From an uncultured Bacilli bacterium (GTDB lineage: Bacteria; Bacillota_I; Bacilli_A; RF39; UBA660): a DNA stretch of 60,965 nucleotides. The translations under genes and the position numbers were made by a program. Positions 15,789-24,130 of the stretch are shown one piece after another. The first letter of the stretch is position 1. Every line of letters begins with the position of its first letter. Under the pieces are notes generated by a model that had not been told where the DNA came from, did not search any database, and saw only the letters and a program-made list of their open reading frames with translations. The stretch is taken from contig CANRFQ010000005.1 of the NCBI GenBank assembly GCA_947629935.1, positions 1 to 60,965 on the forward strand. The letters are read 5' to 3'.

Positions 15789-15855
15789 TGCTTTTGAGCA
15801 TATTTAATCCGCTGTAATAATTTATATGATTGAATATTAATATATTATAGAAAGG
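15789..15855 (+). promoter_or_regulatory. Candidate rplS leader (possible L19 autoregulatory RNA)
   Basis: A leader of about 70 bases between the promoter and the ribosome site, with ATTTAATCCGCTG near 15808-15820 and short pairing regions on each side. L19 leader RNAs that bind the ribosomal protein are known in Firmicutes. I match this one by position and by the CCGCTG-containing loop only. Confidence 0.35.
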
Positions 15856-15865
15856 ACATGAAAAT

Positions 15866-16210
15866 ATGAGTACATTAATTGAAAAAATTAATAAGAAACA
15901 TATTAAACCTGATGTTCCTGAGTTTAGAGTTGGAGATACTGTAAAAGTTGATGTTTGGGTAAAAGAAGGTAAAAAAGAAAGAATCCAAGCTTTCCAAGGT
16001 CTAGTTGTTAATATAACTGGTGGTGGAGTTTCCAAAACCTTTACGGTTCGTAAGAAAAGTGGAAATGTTGGCGTTGTCAGAATTTTCCCTGTAAATAGTC
16101 CGACTATTGATAAGATTACAGTTATTAAAAAAGGCGTTGTAAGACGTGCTAAACTTAACAATATTCTAAAAGGAATGAAAAAGGAATTTAAAGTTAAAGA
16201 AAGAAATTAG
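15866..16210 (+). CDS. rplS: 50S ribosomal protein L19
   Basis: A 114-residue protein of the subunit interface. Family segments seen: FRVGDTVKVDVWVKEGKKERIQ (given here in part), FQGLVV, FTVRKKS, GVVRIFPVNSPTID and the C-terminal VVRRAKLNNI. The usual GVGVERTF is altered to GGGVSKTF, a mild divergence. GAAAGGA precedes the ATG. A leader of about 77 bases upstream suggests autoregulation, and a hairpin at the stop separates it from lepB. In Bacillus rplS is next to the ribosome-assembly GTPase gene ylqF; here it is followed by a signal peptidase gene. Confidence 0.97.
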   Translation: MSTLIEKINKKHIKPDVPEFRVGDTVKVDVWVKEGKKERIQAFQGLVVNITGGGVSKTFTVRKKSGNVGVVRIFPVNSPTIDKITVIKKGVVRRAKLNNILKGMKKEFKVKERN

Positions 16211-16232
16211 AGAATATTGCTCTAATTTTTTT
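16207..16232 (+). terminator. Terminator at the rplS stop codon
   Basis: TTAGAG (16207-16212), a 7-base loop, CTCTAA (16220-16225) and seven T residues. The 6-bp stem may allow read-through into lepB. Confidence 0.6.
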
Positions 16233-16250
16233 ATGAAAAAGGGTGAAGAA

Positions 16251-16727
16251 ATGAAAATATTAAAAGAAGTATATCCATATATTATCATATTAGTTGTTGT
16301 TATTTTAATCAGAACTTTTATTGCGACCCCAATTAAAGTTGATGGCTCTTCTATGTTTCCGACTTTAAAAGGCAACGAAATAATGATTTTAAATAAACTA
16401 GGAAAACCAAAACGTTTTAGTATTGTTGTTGTGGCTCAAGAACCAGATGATTTAATCAAAAGAGTCATTGGTCTTCCTAATGAAACAATTGAAATAAGTA
16501 ATAACAATATTTATATTAATGGTAAAAAAATTAAAGATAAATATGGAGATGGAACAACTAGTGATTACCAAAAAATAAAACTGAAAAAAGATGAATATTT
16601 TGTTTTAGGTGACAATCGTGAAAATTCTCGTGATAGTCGTTCGATTGGTCCGATAAAAAAAGAAAAAATTAAAGGAACGACTAGTATTGTTATTTTTCCC
16701 TTTAATAAAATTGGCAAAGTAAATTAA
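16251..16727 (+). CDS. lepB: Signal peptidase I
   Basis: Membrane serine protease that removes signal peptides from exported proteins. The 158-residue protein has one N-terminal membrane helix (about 8-27), the box with catalytic Ser in DGSSMFPTL (Ser34), the catalytic Lys in LIKRVIGLP (Lys70), and the GDNRENSRDSR box near the C-terminus. It is a short SipS-type enzyme. An ATG at 16233 would add six residues, but GGGTGA (16241-16246) lies between it and the ATG at 16251, which is the better start. It may be read through from rplS across a weak terminator. Confidence 0.95.
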   Translation: MKILKEVYPYIIILVVVILIRTFIATPIKVDGSSMFPTLKGNEIMILNKLGKPKRFSIVVVAQEPDDLIKRVIGLPNETIEISNNNIYINGKKIKDKYGDGTTSDYQKIKLKKDEYFVLGDNRENSRDSRSIGPIKKEKIKGTTSIVIFPFNKIGKVN

Positions 16728-16765
16728 AATATGTATAAAATCACTTGTTTATGCATATTTTTTTT
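16728..16765 (+). terminator. Terminator after lepB
   Basis: AATATGTATAAA (16728-16739) pairs with TTTATGCATATT (16748-16759), one wobble pair, then T residues to 16765. The -35 of the rpsB promoter lies inside the loop and 3' arm. Confidence 0.75.
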
Positions 16766-16773
16766 GATAGAAT
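16745..16773 (+). promoter_or_regulatory. Promoter for rpsB-tsf
   Basis: TTGTTT (16745-16750), a 17-bp spacer, then TAGAAT (16768-16773), overlapping the upstream terminator. Confidence 0.55.
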
Positions 16774-16779
16774 AGATTT

Positions 16780-16878
16780 GGCTTGTTAGTCAAATAGACA
16801 TGTTTAGGGATTTATATTGCGAGTGCCGAAGAGGTGTGATATAAAGTTGAACTAAGCAGATGAATTAACGAAGGAGGA
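16780..16878 (+). promoter_or_regulatory. Structured rpsB leader RNA (candidate S2 autoregulatory element)
   Basis: About 100 bases between promoter and rpsB, unusually rich in G for this genome. TTTATAT and ATATAAA close a stem around 16811-16845; inside, TGCC and GGTG can pair across GAAGA. The position suggests control by ribosomal protein S2, as for other ribosomal operons. No family match is claimed. Confidence 0.4.
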
Positions 16879-16884
16879 ATGATT

Positions 16885-17874
16885 ATGGAAGCCGTAGTTT
16901 CTATGAGTTATTTATTAGAAGCTGGAGTTCATTTTGGTCATCAAACAAAAAGATGGAATCCCAAAATGAAAGAGTATATTTTTACAACAAGAGATGACAT
17001 TTATATTATCGATTTACAAAAAACAGTAGAGTGTATTGAAAAAGCTTATGCTGCTATTAAGGAGATTGCTGCAAATGGAGGAACTTTCTTATTTGTAGGT
17101 ACTAAAAAGCAAGCGAGTGAAGCAAGTAAAGAAGAAGCTTTACGTTCTAAATCTTTCTATGTTACGGAAAGATGGTTAGGTGGAACTCTTACTAACTTTA
17201 GAACAATTAGAAGAAGAGTAAAAAGATTAGAAGAAATTGAAAAAATGGAAGAAGATGGAACATTTGATGTTCTTCCTAAAAAAGAAGTAGTAGGACTTAA
17301 GAAAGAATATGAAAAATTAAATAGAGTTCTTTGTGGTATTAGAGATATGAATAAATTACCACAAGCTATGATAATAGTTGATCCTAAAAAGGAAATTAAT
17401 GCGATTAGAGAAGCTAGAAAATTAAATATTCCAGTATTTGGAATTGTTGATACAAATTGTGATCCAGATGATGTTGATTACGTTATTCCTGGTAATGATG
17501 ATGCTGTTCGTTCTGTTAAAGTAGTATTAGGAGTATTAAATAATGCTATTTGTGAAGCTAATGGTTTAGAAATGGTTGATTATGTAACCGAAGAAGATAA
17601 AAAAGGCAAAAAAGAAACGAAAATGCCAGATATGAACGAAGTAGCTAAACCAAAAGAAGAAACTAAAAAAGAAGTTAAAGAAGAAGTAAAAGTTAAAGAA
17701 GAAAAGAAAGAACCTGCAAAAAAAGAAACGGCCAAAGAAACTAAAAAAGAAGAACCAAAAGAAGATTTAGCTAGTAAAACTTTAGCTGAGCTTAAAGCTA
17801 TTGCTAAAGAAAGAGGTATTAAAGGTTACTCAACAATGAAAAAAGATGAATTAGTTCAAACTTTAAATAAATAG
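16885..17874 (+). CDS. rpsB: 30S ribosomal protein S2 with C-terminal Rho-N/SAP-like extension
   Basis: S2 is needed for a translation-ready 30S subunit. Residues 1 to about 235 are an ordinary S2 ([59 protein letters not shown]). Then come about 58 residues very rich in Lys and Glu (17590-17766), and a final helical module of about 35 residues ([32 protein letters not shown]) that resembles the Rho N-terminal/SAP fold, a nucleic-acid-binding unit. Common bacterial S2 proteins end near residue 235-260. AGGAGG (16872-16877) is seven bases before the ATG at 16885 and only one base before an ATG at 16879. It forms an operon with tsf. Confidence 0.95.
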   Translation: MEAVVSMSYLLEAGVHFGHQTKRWNPKMKEYIFTTRDDIYIIDLQKTVECIEKAYAAIKEIAANGGTFLFVGTKKQASEASKEEALRSKSFYVTERWLGGTLTNFRTIRRRVKRLEEIEKMEEDGTFDVLPKKEVVGLKKEYEKLNRVLCGIRDMNKLPQAMIIVDPKKEINAIREARKLNIPVFGIVDTNCDPDDVDYVIPGNDDAVRSVKVVLGVLNNAICEANGLEMVDYVTEEDKKGKKETKMPDMNEVAKPKEETKKEVKEEVKVKEEKKEPAKKETAKETKKEEPKEDLASKTLAELKAIAKERGIKGYSTMKKDELVQTLNK

Positions 17875-17888
17875 AAAGAAGGGAAAAA

Positions 17889-18764
17889 ATGATTAGTGCA
17901 AAAGATGTAAAAGAATTACGTGAAGCAACTGGAGCTGGAATGATGGACTGTAAAAAAGCCTTAAGCGAATGTAATGGCGATATGGCTGCAGCAACTGATT
18001 GGTTAAGAGAAAAAGGTTTTGCTAAAGCTAGTAAAAAAAGTTCACGTATTGCTGCGGAAGGTCTTGCTAATATTTTTGTTGATGGCAACAAAGCAGTTAT
18101 CGTAGAAGTTAATTCCGAAACGGATTTTGTATCCAAAAATGCTGAATTTGTAGAAATGATTGATACCATTGGTAACGCTATTTTAAAAAGTGAAGCAACT
18201 ACTGTAGAAGAAGCTTTAGAATTAAAACTTGAAGAGGGAACTATTAATGATTTAATAGTTGCCAAAACTGCTAAAATTGGTGAGAAATTATCTCTAAGAA
18301 GAATTGCTGTAATTACTAAAGAAGATACAGATAATTTTGGAGCATATTTACATATGGGTGGTAAAATTGCTGCTTTAACAGTGATTAAAGGCGGCAGTGA
18401 AGAAATTGCTAAAGATGTTGCAATGCAAGCAGCTGCTATGAAACCTCAATATGTTTTTAAAGAAGATGTTCCAGAAGAAGTTGTGGGAAAAGAAAGAGAA
18501 GTATTAAAAGCCCAAGCAATGGAAGAAGGAAAACCAGCAGATATAGCCGAAAAAATGGTAGCTGGTAGAATCAATAAATTTTATAAAGAAATTTGTCTTG
18601 CTAATCAAGCGTTCATTAAAGATGGCGATATAGATGTTACTACTTATTTAAAAAATAATAATAGTGAACTTAAAACTATGGTTCGTTATGAAGTAGGCGA
18701 AGGAATGGAAAAAAGAGAAGAAAACTTTGCTGAAGAAGTAATGAATCAAATTAAAGGTAATTAA
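17889..18764 (+). CDS. tsf: Translation elongation factor Ts
   Basis: Guanine-nucleotide exchange factor for EF-Tu. The 291-residue protein has the N-terminal UBA-like signature (VKELREATGAGMMDCKKAL, about 8-26), the EF-Tu-contacting NSETDFVSKN near 80, and the core and coiled-coil dimerisation parts (AAMKPQYV, GRINKFYKEICLANQAFIKD). It starts 14 bases after rpsB with AGAAGGG upstream, the standard rpsB-tsf pairing. pyrH and frr, often next, are absent; a terminator and the convergent ger operon follow. Confidence 0.97.
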   Translation: MISAKDVKELREATGAGMMDCKKALSECNGDMAAATDWLREKGFAKASKKSSRIAAEGLANIFVDGNKAVIVEVNSETDFVSKNAEFVEMIDTIGNAILKSEATTVEEALELKLEEGTINDLIVAKTAKIGEKLSLRRIAVITKEDTDNFGAYLHMGGKIAALTVIKGGSEEIAKDVAMQAAAMKPQYVFKEDVPEEVVGKEREVLKAQAMEEGKPADIAEKMVAGRINKFYKEICLANQAFIKDGDIDVTTYLKNNNSELKTMVRYEVGEGMEKREENFAEEVMNQIKGN

Positions 18765-18794
18765 AAATATAGCTAAGATTTAGCTATATTTTTT
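18765..18794. terminator. Bidirectional terminator between tsf and the ger operon
   Basis: AAATATAGCTAA (18765-18776) pairs with TTAGCTATATTT (18780-18791) across GAT. T residues follow on the plus strand and A residues precede it, so both convergent operons can end here. The gerAB stop codon overlaps it. Confidence 0.8.
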
Positions 18795-19831
18795 GTATGC
18801 TTTAATATAAATAAACAAGATAATATCACGATTATAAAACCTCCTAAAATAAAACATTCGAGATTATATAAATCTAAGGCTAAATAATAATGTTTATTAA
18901 AGACATATACGGCAATCAACATAATTAACACTGTCCAACCTAAATACATTATTTTAGATATAGATGTTTTTTTGGCTATACTCATTTTAAATATCTTCTT
19001 GATATTGTAAGCACTCATAAAACCTAAGACTATTAAATCAAACAACCAAGTGAAAGCCAATATATTTTCAATATTTTCAATAAAATTATAAATTCTCAGT
19101 TTCTTTAAAGTCATATATTCAGGGAATCTTAGAATATTTGCTAAAGTTGGTCCTAAAACGCCATTAACAGATATTAAGGTTAAAATAATAGTGCCACTGC
19201 CTATTAAATATCCCAAAATAAAGTCTTTATAATTTAGTTTAACTTTATCTACATTCACTAAAAGTAAAGATGGGACCGTACTTAATAAAGCATAGACAAT
19301 GCTGGCTTTTATAATACCTAATTTATGACCATAAAGAAAAGGCAGAAAATTATTATAATCCGTAATTATTAAACTAGATCCTACCTTAAAGGCAAAGATA
19401 ACAAGACTTATAGGAAGTAATATTTCAGCCACTTTGGCAAAAGATGCAACTCCTTTGTAATTACCATATATTATTGTCAGTAAAACCGCAATGGCAATGA
19501 TAATCGATGGTGTTTGAGGTAATAAAAATGATGAAGTCATAGTAGTTAAAGATAAAAAGACATCATGGATACAAAAAGAAGCGAGCAGAAGAACTAGTAT
19601 TTTGGCTATAGAACCCCAAAAACCATGTTTTAAAAATTGACTAAAATTTGAATTATCTTTTTTTAAATAGTAAATTAAACTAATTATTCCTAATCCGATT
19701 AAAGTTCCAATTATTCCACTTATCCAAGCATCATTTTTACTTAAATGAAATATTTTGGTAATACCTAAACCAAAAAATAATGATCTAGTTAAAAAGAAAC
19801 TTAATATTTTGTATTGTCTTTTAGTTATCAA
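18773..19831 (-). CDS. Spore germination permease, GerAB/GerKB family
   Basis: B-subunit of a GerA-type germinant receptor in the spore inner membrane; a member of the amino-acid transporter (APC) superfamily that senses the germinant. The 352-residue protein is hydrophobic throughout with about ten predicted membrane helices and no signal peptide, as the family requires. Translation starts at TTG (19831-19829), which overlaps the TGA of the C-subunit gene; GAGGTGAT lies six bases upstream. It is the last gene of the operon, so the order is A-C-B rather than the common A-B-C. The ligand cannot be told from sequence. Confidence 0.9.
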   Translation of the reverse strand: MITKRQYKILSFFLTRSLFFGLGITKIFHLSKNDAWISGIIGTLIGLGIISLIYYLKKDNSNFSQFLKHGFWGSIAKILVLLLASFCIHDVFLSLTTMTSSFLLPQTPSIIIAIAVLLTIIYGNYKGVASFAKVAEILLPISLVIFAFKVGSSLIITDYNNFLPFLYGHKLGIIKASIVYALLSTVPSLLLVNVDKVKLNYKDFILGYLIGSGTIILTLISVNGVLGPTLANILRFPEYMTLKKLRIYNFIENIENILAFTWLFDLIVLGFMSAYNIKKIFKMSIAKKTSISKIMYLGWTVLIMLIAVYVFNKHYYLALDLYNLECFILGGFIIVILSCLFILKHTKNIAKS

Positions 19832-20898
19832 TTTATCACCTCAAATGCTTGGCCATTTCTATTTACTTCTAAATTAACCTCAATTTTATAATTTAACTTT
19901 TTCCAAATGTTTTTTTCATATTTAGCGGGATAGGTCCGGTAATATAAATTCCTTATACCTAGAAAATCACTATTAGTATCGATAGATTTTTCAATTAATT
20001 TTTTGATATCTTTTTTAATTAGTTTGCTAAAATCTTGAGAGAGCTTTTTGTTAATCTTGCCGGTTCTTAAGACGTAATCTTTATTTAAACAACGAATTAA
20101 TCCTTCAGCATTAACTTTTATATGCACAGTATTATTTTTAAGTTTTATTTTCGTATTATTTTTATAAACTGTAATGGCAATATTTTGTTTACTATATAAG
20201 GCATTTTCGACTTTATCGTTTAAAAGATTAACAGTTTGCGATTCATTTTTAGTTAGATATTCTTTTAACTTATCCTTAATGAAAACTCCGGAACTAGCTA
20301 AGGATATTTTGGAATTATTTAATGTAACGGAAGGAATAAGAATATCCTTCTTACCTTCTTTTAATTGGGCGTATAAATAATCAAATTCACTATGCAAATC
20401 AAATATTTCAGCATCATTTTGATTTTTAAATAAACCTATTAAAGCGTTGGATACAACTGGTTCATTTTTAATTTTTGTTGCTAAGATTTTTTTGGCACTA
20501 GTATCTTTAGCAATAATATAATAAAAGTTGTTAGAAATATGAATATCTCTAAATAAATAATTGGATAGATGTTTAATACCTTCCTTTTGAGCTAATGATT
20601 CATCTAATAAAACTACTTGTAAATGATCAAAGATAACTTTTTTATCAACTTTGCCAATCGTATTATTAAAGGCTTTGGCCGGATTTTCCCCTTGACCTGT
20701 GACGAGCATTGTTTTGGATTGGCTTTGACTACCTGAATCATCTTTCTGTAAAATAATTATTTCAAAAGTTATTTCGTATTTATTATTTTTATAAGCAGCG
20801 GCGATACCAGAAATTATTGCGGTATCATTTAATTCGGTGTAATCATAGCAACCTGTAAAAAAAAGCAGAGTAATAATTAAGATAATAATTTTTTTCAT
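19828..20898 (-). CDS. Spore germination lipoprotein, GerAC family
   Basis: C-subunit of a GerA-type germinant receptor. The 356-residue protein starts with a lipoprotein signal peptide whose lipobox FFTGC places the lipidated Cys at residue 17, then a GerC N-terminal region (YTELNDTAIISGIAAAY, ...) and domains up to LEVNRNGQ at the end. It would be tethered to the outer face of the spore inner membrane. Its ATG overlaps the stop of the A-subunit gene (ATGA), and its TGA overlaps the TTG start of the B-subunit gene, which suggests translational coupling across the operon. Confidence 0.9.
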   Translation of the reverse strand: MKKIIILIITLLFFTGCYDYTELNDTAIISGIAAAYKNNKYEITFEIIILQKDDSGSQSQSKTMLVTGQGENPAKAFNNTIGKVDKKVIFDHLQVVLLDESLAQKEGIKHLSNYLFRDIHISNNFYYIIAKDTSAKKILATKIKNEPVVSNALIGLFKNQNDAEIFDLHSEFDYLYAQLKEGKKDILIPSVTLNNSKISLASSGVFIKDKLKEYLTKNESQTVNLLNDKVENALYSKQNIAITVYKNNTKIKLKNNTVHIKVNAEGLIRCLNKDYVLRTGKINKKLSQDFSKLIKKDIKKLIEKSIDTNSDFLGIRNLYYRTYPAKYEKNIWKKLNYKIEVNLEVNRNGQAFEVIN

Positions 20899-22304
20899 AT
20901 TTTATTTTCTCCCTGAGAAACATAATTTTTATTGGTCAGCATTTTGCTGCGGAGACGATCTTTAATTTTCGGTTTTTGAAATAATTCTTTTCGAAAATAA
21001 TTTAAATCAAATGGAGCTAGTGGGTAAGAAAAAGGCTTATCATAAGAAGAAGTATTACATAAATGTGTCAGAAAAATAACCCCAGCTATTACTAGGCCAA
21101 ATAAACCAAAAAAGGCAGCGGCCAGTAAGAATAGGAAGCGAAAATGTCTTATCGAATTAATAAATTCTAATTCGGTAAATATTAAGCTAGTAATGAAAGT
21201 TAAAGCAACAACAATAATCATAATAGGGGAAACTATACCCGCTGTTACAGCTGATTCTCCTAAAATTAAAGCTCCTAAGATGGAAATAGAACTACCATAA
21301 GAAGAGGGAAAACGAATATCACTTTCTCTTAGAACTTCACAAATTAAAAGCATTATAATTGCTTCTACCGCAGCGGGAAAGGGTACCCCATCTCTTTGGG
21401 TGGCAAAATTAACTAAAAGATTTAAAGGAATAACTTCAGGATTATAATTTATAATTGCAATATAAAGAGCGGGAACTAAGATAGTTAAAATCAGACAAGC
21501 TAAACGAATAACTTTTAAAAAATTAATATTTAAGCTTTTACTATATTGATCGACTTGAGGATTGATATAATCTACAAAAAATACGGGTAAAACTAGTGCA
21601 AAAGGTGATGTATCCACTAAAATAACTATTCGTCCTTCTAACAAATTAGCTGAAGCATAATCCGGGCGTTCTGTAGATCTAATTGTCGGAAACGGTGATT
21701 TATTATTCTTTTCTAAAAGTTGATGAATATTACCAGAATCAATAATACCGTCAATATCAATACTTTTGAGCTGTTGTCTTACTTTTTTTACTGTTTCTTC
21801 CTCCGCAATATCATTTAGATATAATATTGATACTTTAGTTTTGGTCTTACGTCCTATAATAAAATCTTCATTAATTAAAGTATTAGATTTAATACGTCTT
21901 TTAATTAAACCTAAATTATTTTGAATATTTTCATTAAAGGCATCTTTAGGTCCATAAATAGCTGGTTGGGTTTCAGGGGTGGTAATACTACGATTAATAT
22001 CGGCTTTAACTTCGACCGCATAAGCGTCATTTTCATAAATAATTAGAACAAAGCCATTTCCTAAATAAAATTCTAATTGGTCATATTTTTGAATTTTAGT
22101 TGTATTTGGTCCCGCTATTAATGATTCTAAATTATGCCCATTTTTTTTATTGGTTAAAGATAGTTCTTTTAAAACATAATCATTAATGCGATCGCTACTA
22201 GAAACACTTTCTAAATATATTATATAAATATTATTAACAGTTTTTATTATTAAATCGGAGCTATTAAAAAATTCCTTTTGTAAACGTTCCACAATTTTGT
22301 TCAT
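20895..22304 (-). CDS. Spore germination protein, GerAA/GerKA family
   Basis: A-subunit of a GerA-type receptor, recently viewed as part of an oligomeric ion channel. The 469-residue protein has a soluble N-terminal domain (to about residue 225; note the SVSILYLNDIA segment), the linker with FPTIRSTERPD, then several membrane helices with the typical VDTSPFALVLP and RDGVPFPAAVEA segments, and a short basic C-terminus. A longer frame begins at 22331, but GGTGA six bases before the ATG at 22304 fixes this start. First gene of the A-C-B operon; no clear forespore-type promoter was identified upstream. Confidence 0.92.
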   Translation of the reverse strand: MNKIVERLQKEFFNSSDLIIKTVNNIYIIYLESVSSSDRINDYVLKELSLTNKKNGHNLESLIAGPNTTKIQKYDQLEFYLGNGFVLIIYENDAYAVEVKADINRSITTPETQPAIYGPKDAFNENIQNNLGLIKRRIKSNTLINEDFIIGRKTKTKVSILYLNDIAEEETVKKVRQQLKSIDIDGIIDSGNIHQLLEKNNKSPFPTIRSTERPDYASANLLEGRIVILVDTSPFALVLPVFFVDYINPQVDQYSKSLNINFLKVIRLACLILTILVPALYIAIINYNPEVIPLNLLVNFATQRDGVPFPAAVEAIIMLLICEVLRESDIRFPSSYGSSISILGALILGESAVTAGIVSPIMIIVVALTFITSLIFTELEFINSIRHFRFLFLLAAAFFGLFGLVIAGVIFLTHLCNTSSYDKPFSYPLAPFDLNYFRKELFQKPKIKDRLRSKMLTNKNYVSQGENKI

Positions 22305-22357
22305 ATTCTTCACCATTTTTATTCTTGGCAAAATATGGTAGTTATATGCATTTTATC

Positions 22358-22386
22358 TTGGTGATTTTCAGAAAATATATTATAAT
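22358..22386 (+). promoter_or_regulatory. Promoter for the gene at 22406
   Basis: TTGGTG (22358-22363), a 17-bp spacer, then TATAAT (22381-22386), divergent from the ger operon. Confidence 0.5.
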
Positions 22387-22405
22387 AATACCTACAGGTG
22401 AGAGT

Positions 22406-23590
22406 ATGGAAAAATTATTTCAAGTCATGAATTTAAATAATCAAAAAAAGGTAGGTAATTTAACTAGTGAAGCTAAAGGCAAAGTTAAAAGCACCAAACA
22501 TTTTCCAATTTTTAATATAGATAATGAAGAATATATATTTAAACCGCTTTCTAAAACGAAGCCTTATACAACGCCGTTATTTGCTTATAGTGAAGTATAT
22601 TGGTCTTATATTGTCAAAACGTATTTTGATAATCAGGCGCCGTTATATCGTTTAGCAATTTATGAAAATATGTCTAAAGAACAAGAAAAATATTATAATA
22701 AAGGAACGATAGTTAAAAATCTAGTTAATCACAAACAAAAATTAGTTAATATATATGAATATTTTTTAGATCATCCAGAAAATAATTTAGATATAGAAAA
22801 TTATATTAATTATTGTGAAAAATTTTATGATTATAAAAATATTTTAGAAACTAAATTTTTAAAAAACAATCCCCAATTAGGGCGCAAGATTGCAGAGCAA
22901 ATATTATTATCTATTTTAAGAGGTGATCAAAATTATCATTATGAAAACGTTAATTTAATTGCCCAGGAAGAGCAAATCATTGATGTCGCTCCACCAATAG
23001 ATTACGAATTCTCAACTATGTTTTTTTGCCCTGAATTTCTTGATAAACACATTATGGCGGCAGATGCTTTTTATAATTCTTTAGTTCCTATTAGTCAAGA
23101 TTGGTTCCAAACTATAATGTCGGAATCAGGAATGTCTAAAGAAGAAGTAATGGAAAAATTTCAATCAGCCAATTATAGAAATTTAATAACGATTATAAAA
23201 CTATATCCCGATTTAATAACGGAATTTTTAGCTAAATTAAATAAGCTAATGCAAGATATTAACACTTTAAAAATTACTGATGAAGACAATTTTATTACAC
23301 CTTTTAATAGTTATTATTTTCAAGTTGGTCAATTTCGTTACAAACAAAAGGATGAAGAAGCAGCCAAAAAAGCCGAAGATTTATTAAAGCTAGTTGCTAT
23401 CGATAAAGAAAAATGTTTTAAAGAAATAATTGAAGAAACATATTTTAATGCCTATTATTTAACTAATATTATTCCAAAATATCAAGCTTTAATTTCTCTT
23501 GATATTCCTAATTTGGAAAATTTAACATTTGAAGAAATAGTAAAAATATTAAATGAAAAAACAAACTTTAAAAAAGTATTATTTAAATAA
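22406..23590 (+). CDS. Unrecognised protein, possibly of kinase fold (HipA-like features)
   Basis: A 394-residue soluble protein that I do not recognise with confidence. NIDNEEYIFKPLSKTK (about 41-56) looks like the strand with a nucleotide-binding Lys. ILLSILRGDQNYHYENVN followed some 18 residues later by PPIDYEFS resembles the catalytic Asp...Asn and metal-binding Asp of HipA- and phosphoinositide-kinase-like folds. The rest is helical and acidic. This is inference from motif spacing. The ATG at 22406 is chosen because AGGTGAG precedes it; an upstream extension to 22325 would start before the predicted promoter. It is divergent from the ger operon, so a sporulation or germination link is possible but not shown. 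Confidence 0.5.
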   Translation: MEKLFQVMNLNNQKKVGNLTSEAKGKVKSTKHFPIFNIDNEEYIFKPLSKTKPYTTPLFAYSEVYWSYIVKTYFDNQAPLYRLAIYENMSKEQEKYYNKGTIVKNLVNHKQKLVNIYEYFLDHPENNLDIENYINYCEKFYDYKNILETKFLKNNPQLGRKIAEQILLSILRGDQNYHYENVNLIAQEEQIIDVAPPIDYEFSTMFFCPEFLDKHIMAADAFYNSLVPISQDWFQTIMSESGMSKEEVMEKFQSANYRNLITIIKLYPDLITEFLAKLNKLMQDINTLKITDEDNFITPFNSYYFQVGQFRYKQKDEEAAKKAEDLLKLVAIDKEKCFKEIIEETYFNAYYLTNIIPKYQALISLDIPNLENLTFEEIVKILNEKTNFKKVLFK

Positions 23591-23615
23591 CTATCTAAAG
23601 TTTGTTTCTTTTTTT
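23559..23615. terminator. Convergent terminator inside two coding ends
   Basis: AAACAAACTTTA (23559-23570) pairs with TAAAGTTTGTTT (23596-23607) across 25 bases. T residues follow on the plus strand. The two genes abut at 23590/23591, so the 12-bp stem lies mostly in coding sequence. Confidence 0.65.
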
Positions 23616-24025
23616 AATTTTAATAAATTATTTTGTTCTAACGCCTTAAAATCACAAGAAGGTGTGTTATTAATTTTGGTGTAATTTGCGAATATGGCTA
23701 AACGATATTCTTGATTTAAAATAAAAATATTATAGACAATAGTATTTTTTATATTTAAAGAATTTTTATATCCATTTATTTCATAAATAATTTGATAATT
23801 ATTAGTTATTTGATCCACTAAGCTCGGGATAAAAGATTGATGGTTGCAACTAGGTTTAATAGCGACTTTCAAATGATTATCTTGAATTAATTCCATATAA
23901 ATAACATCATCTTCCTGCCAAATAGAGCCGAGAAGTTTATCGCTATTATCAGTTATTAAGTAATCATAACTAATTTTTCCTGAAATATTAAAAATTTTTA
24001 ATAGATAATTTAGAATATCATTCAT
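23591..24025 (-). CDS. Hypothetical protein
   Basis: A 144-residue protein with no signal peptide, membrane helix or motif that I recognise. The pattern is of alternating hydrophobic strands (KLLGSIWQEDDVIYMELI, QIIYEINGY, TIVYNIFILNQEYRLAIFAN), so a small beta-rich cytosolic fold is likely. The ATG at 24025 has GGGGTG upstream and is chosen over a longer frame from 24079. Its stop is adjacent to that of the convergent gene at 22406-23590. Confidence 0.55.
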   Translation of the reverse strand: MNDILNYLLKIFNISGKISYDYLITDNSDKLLGSIWQEDDVIYMELIQDNHLKVAIKPSCNHQSFIPSLVDQITNNYQIIYEINGYKNSLNIKNTIVYNIFILNQEYRLAIFANYTKINNTPSCDFKALEQNNLLKLKKETNFR

Positions 24026-24086
24026 CCTAGGCACCCCTTTCAAATATAGGTATAATATCATATTTTTATTTTTTTGCAATAATAAG

Positions 24087-24115
24087 TTGCATAAAAGAGT
24101 TTTCTAAGATAAGAT
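24087..24115 (+). promoter_or_regulatory. Promoter for the RumA-family methyltransferase gene
   Basis: TTGCAT (24087-24092), a 17-bp spacer, then TAAGAT (24110-24115). The resulting 5' leader would be only about nine bases, just the GGTGAT ribosome site. Confidence 0.5.
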
Positions 24116-24130
24116 AACTTTGGTGATATT

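Noticed and set aside
15706-16161. Minus-strand frame of 151 codons over rplS
   Set aside because: It is antisense to a clear ribosomal protein gene and resembles no protein; it comes from the low-stop antisense frame of a well-used coding sequence.
17640-17766. Lys/Glu-rich end of rpsB as a frameshift artefact
   Set aside because: The frame stays open into a well-formed helical module and stops just before the tsf ribosome site, so it is a true extension.
17819-18265. Minus-strand frame over the start of tsf
   Set aside because: It is antisense to tsf, with Ser/Leu-rich sequence and no start signals.
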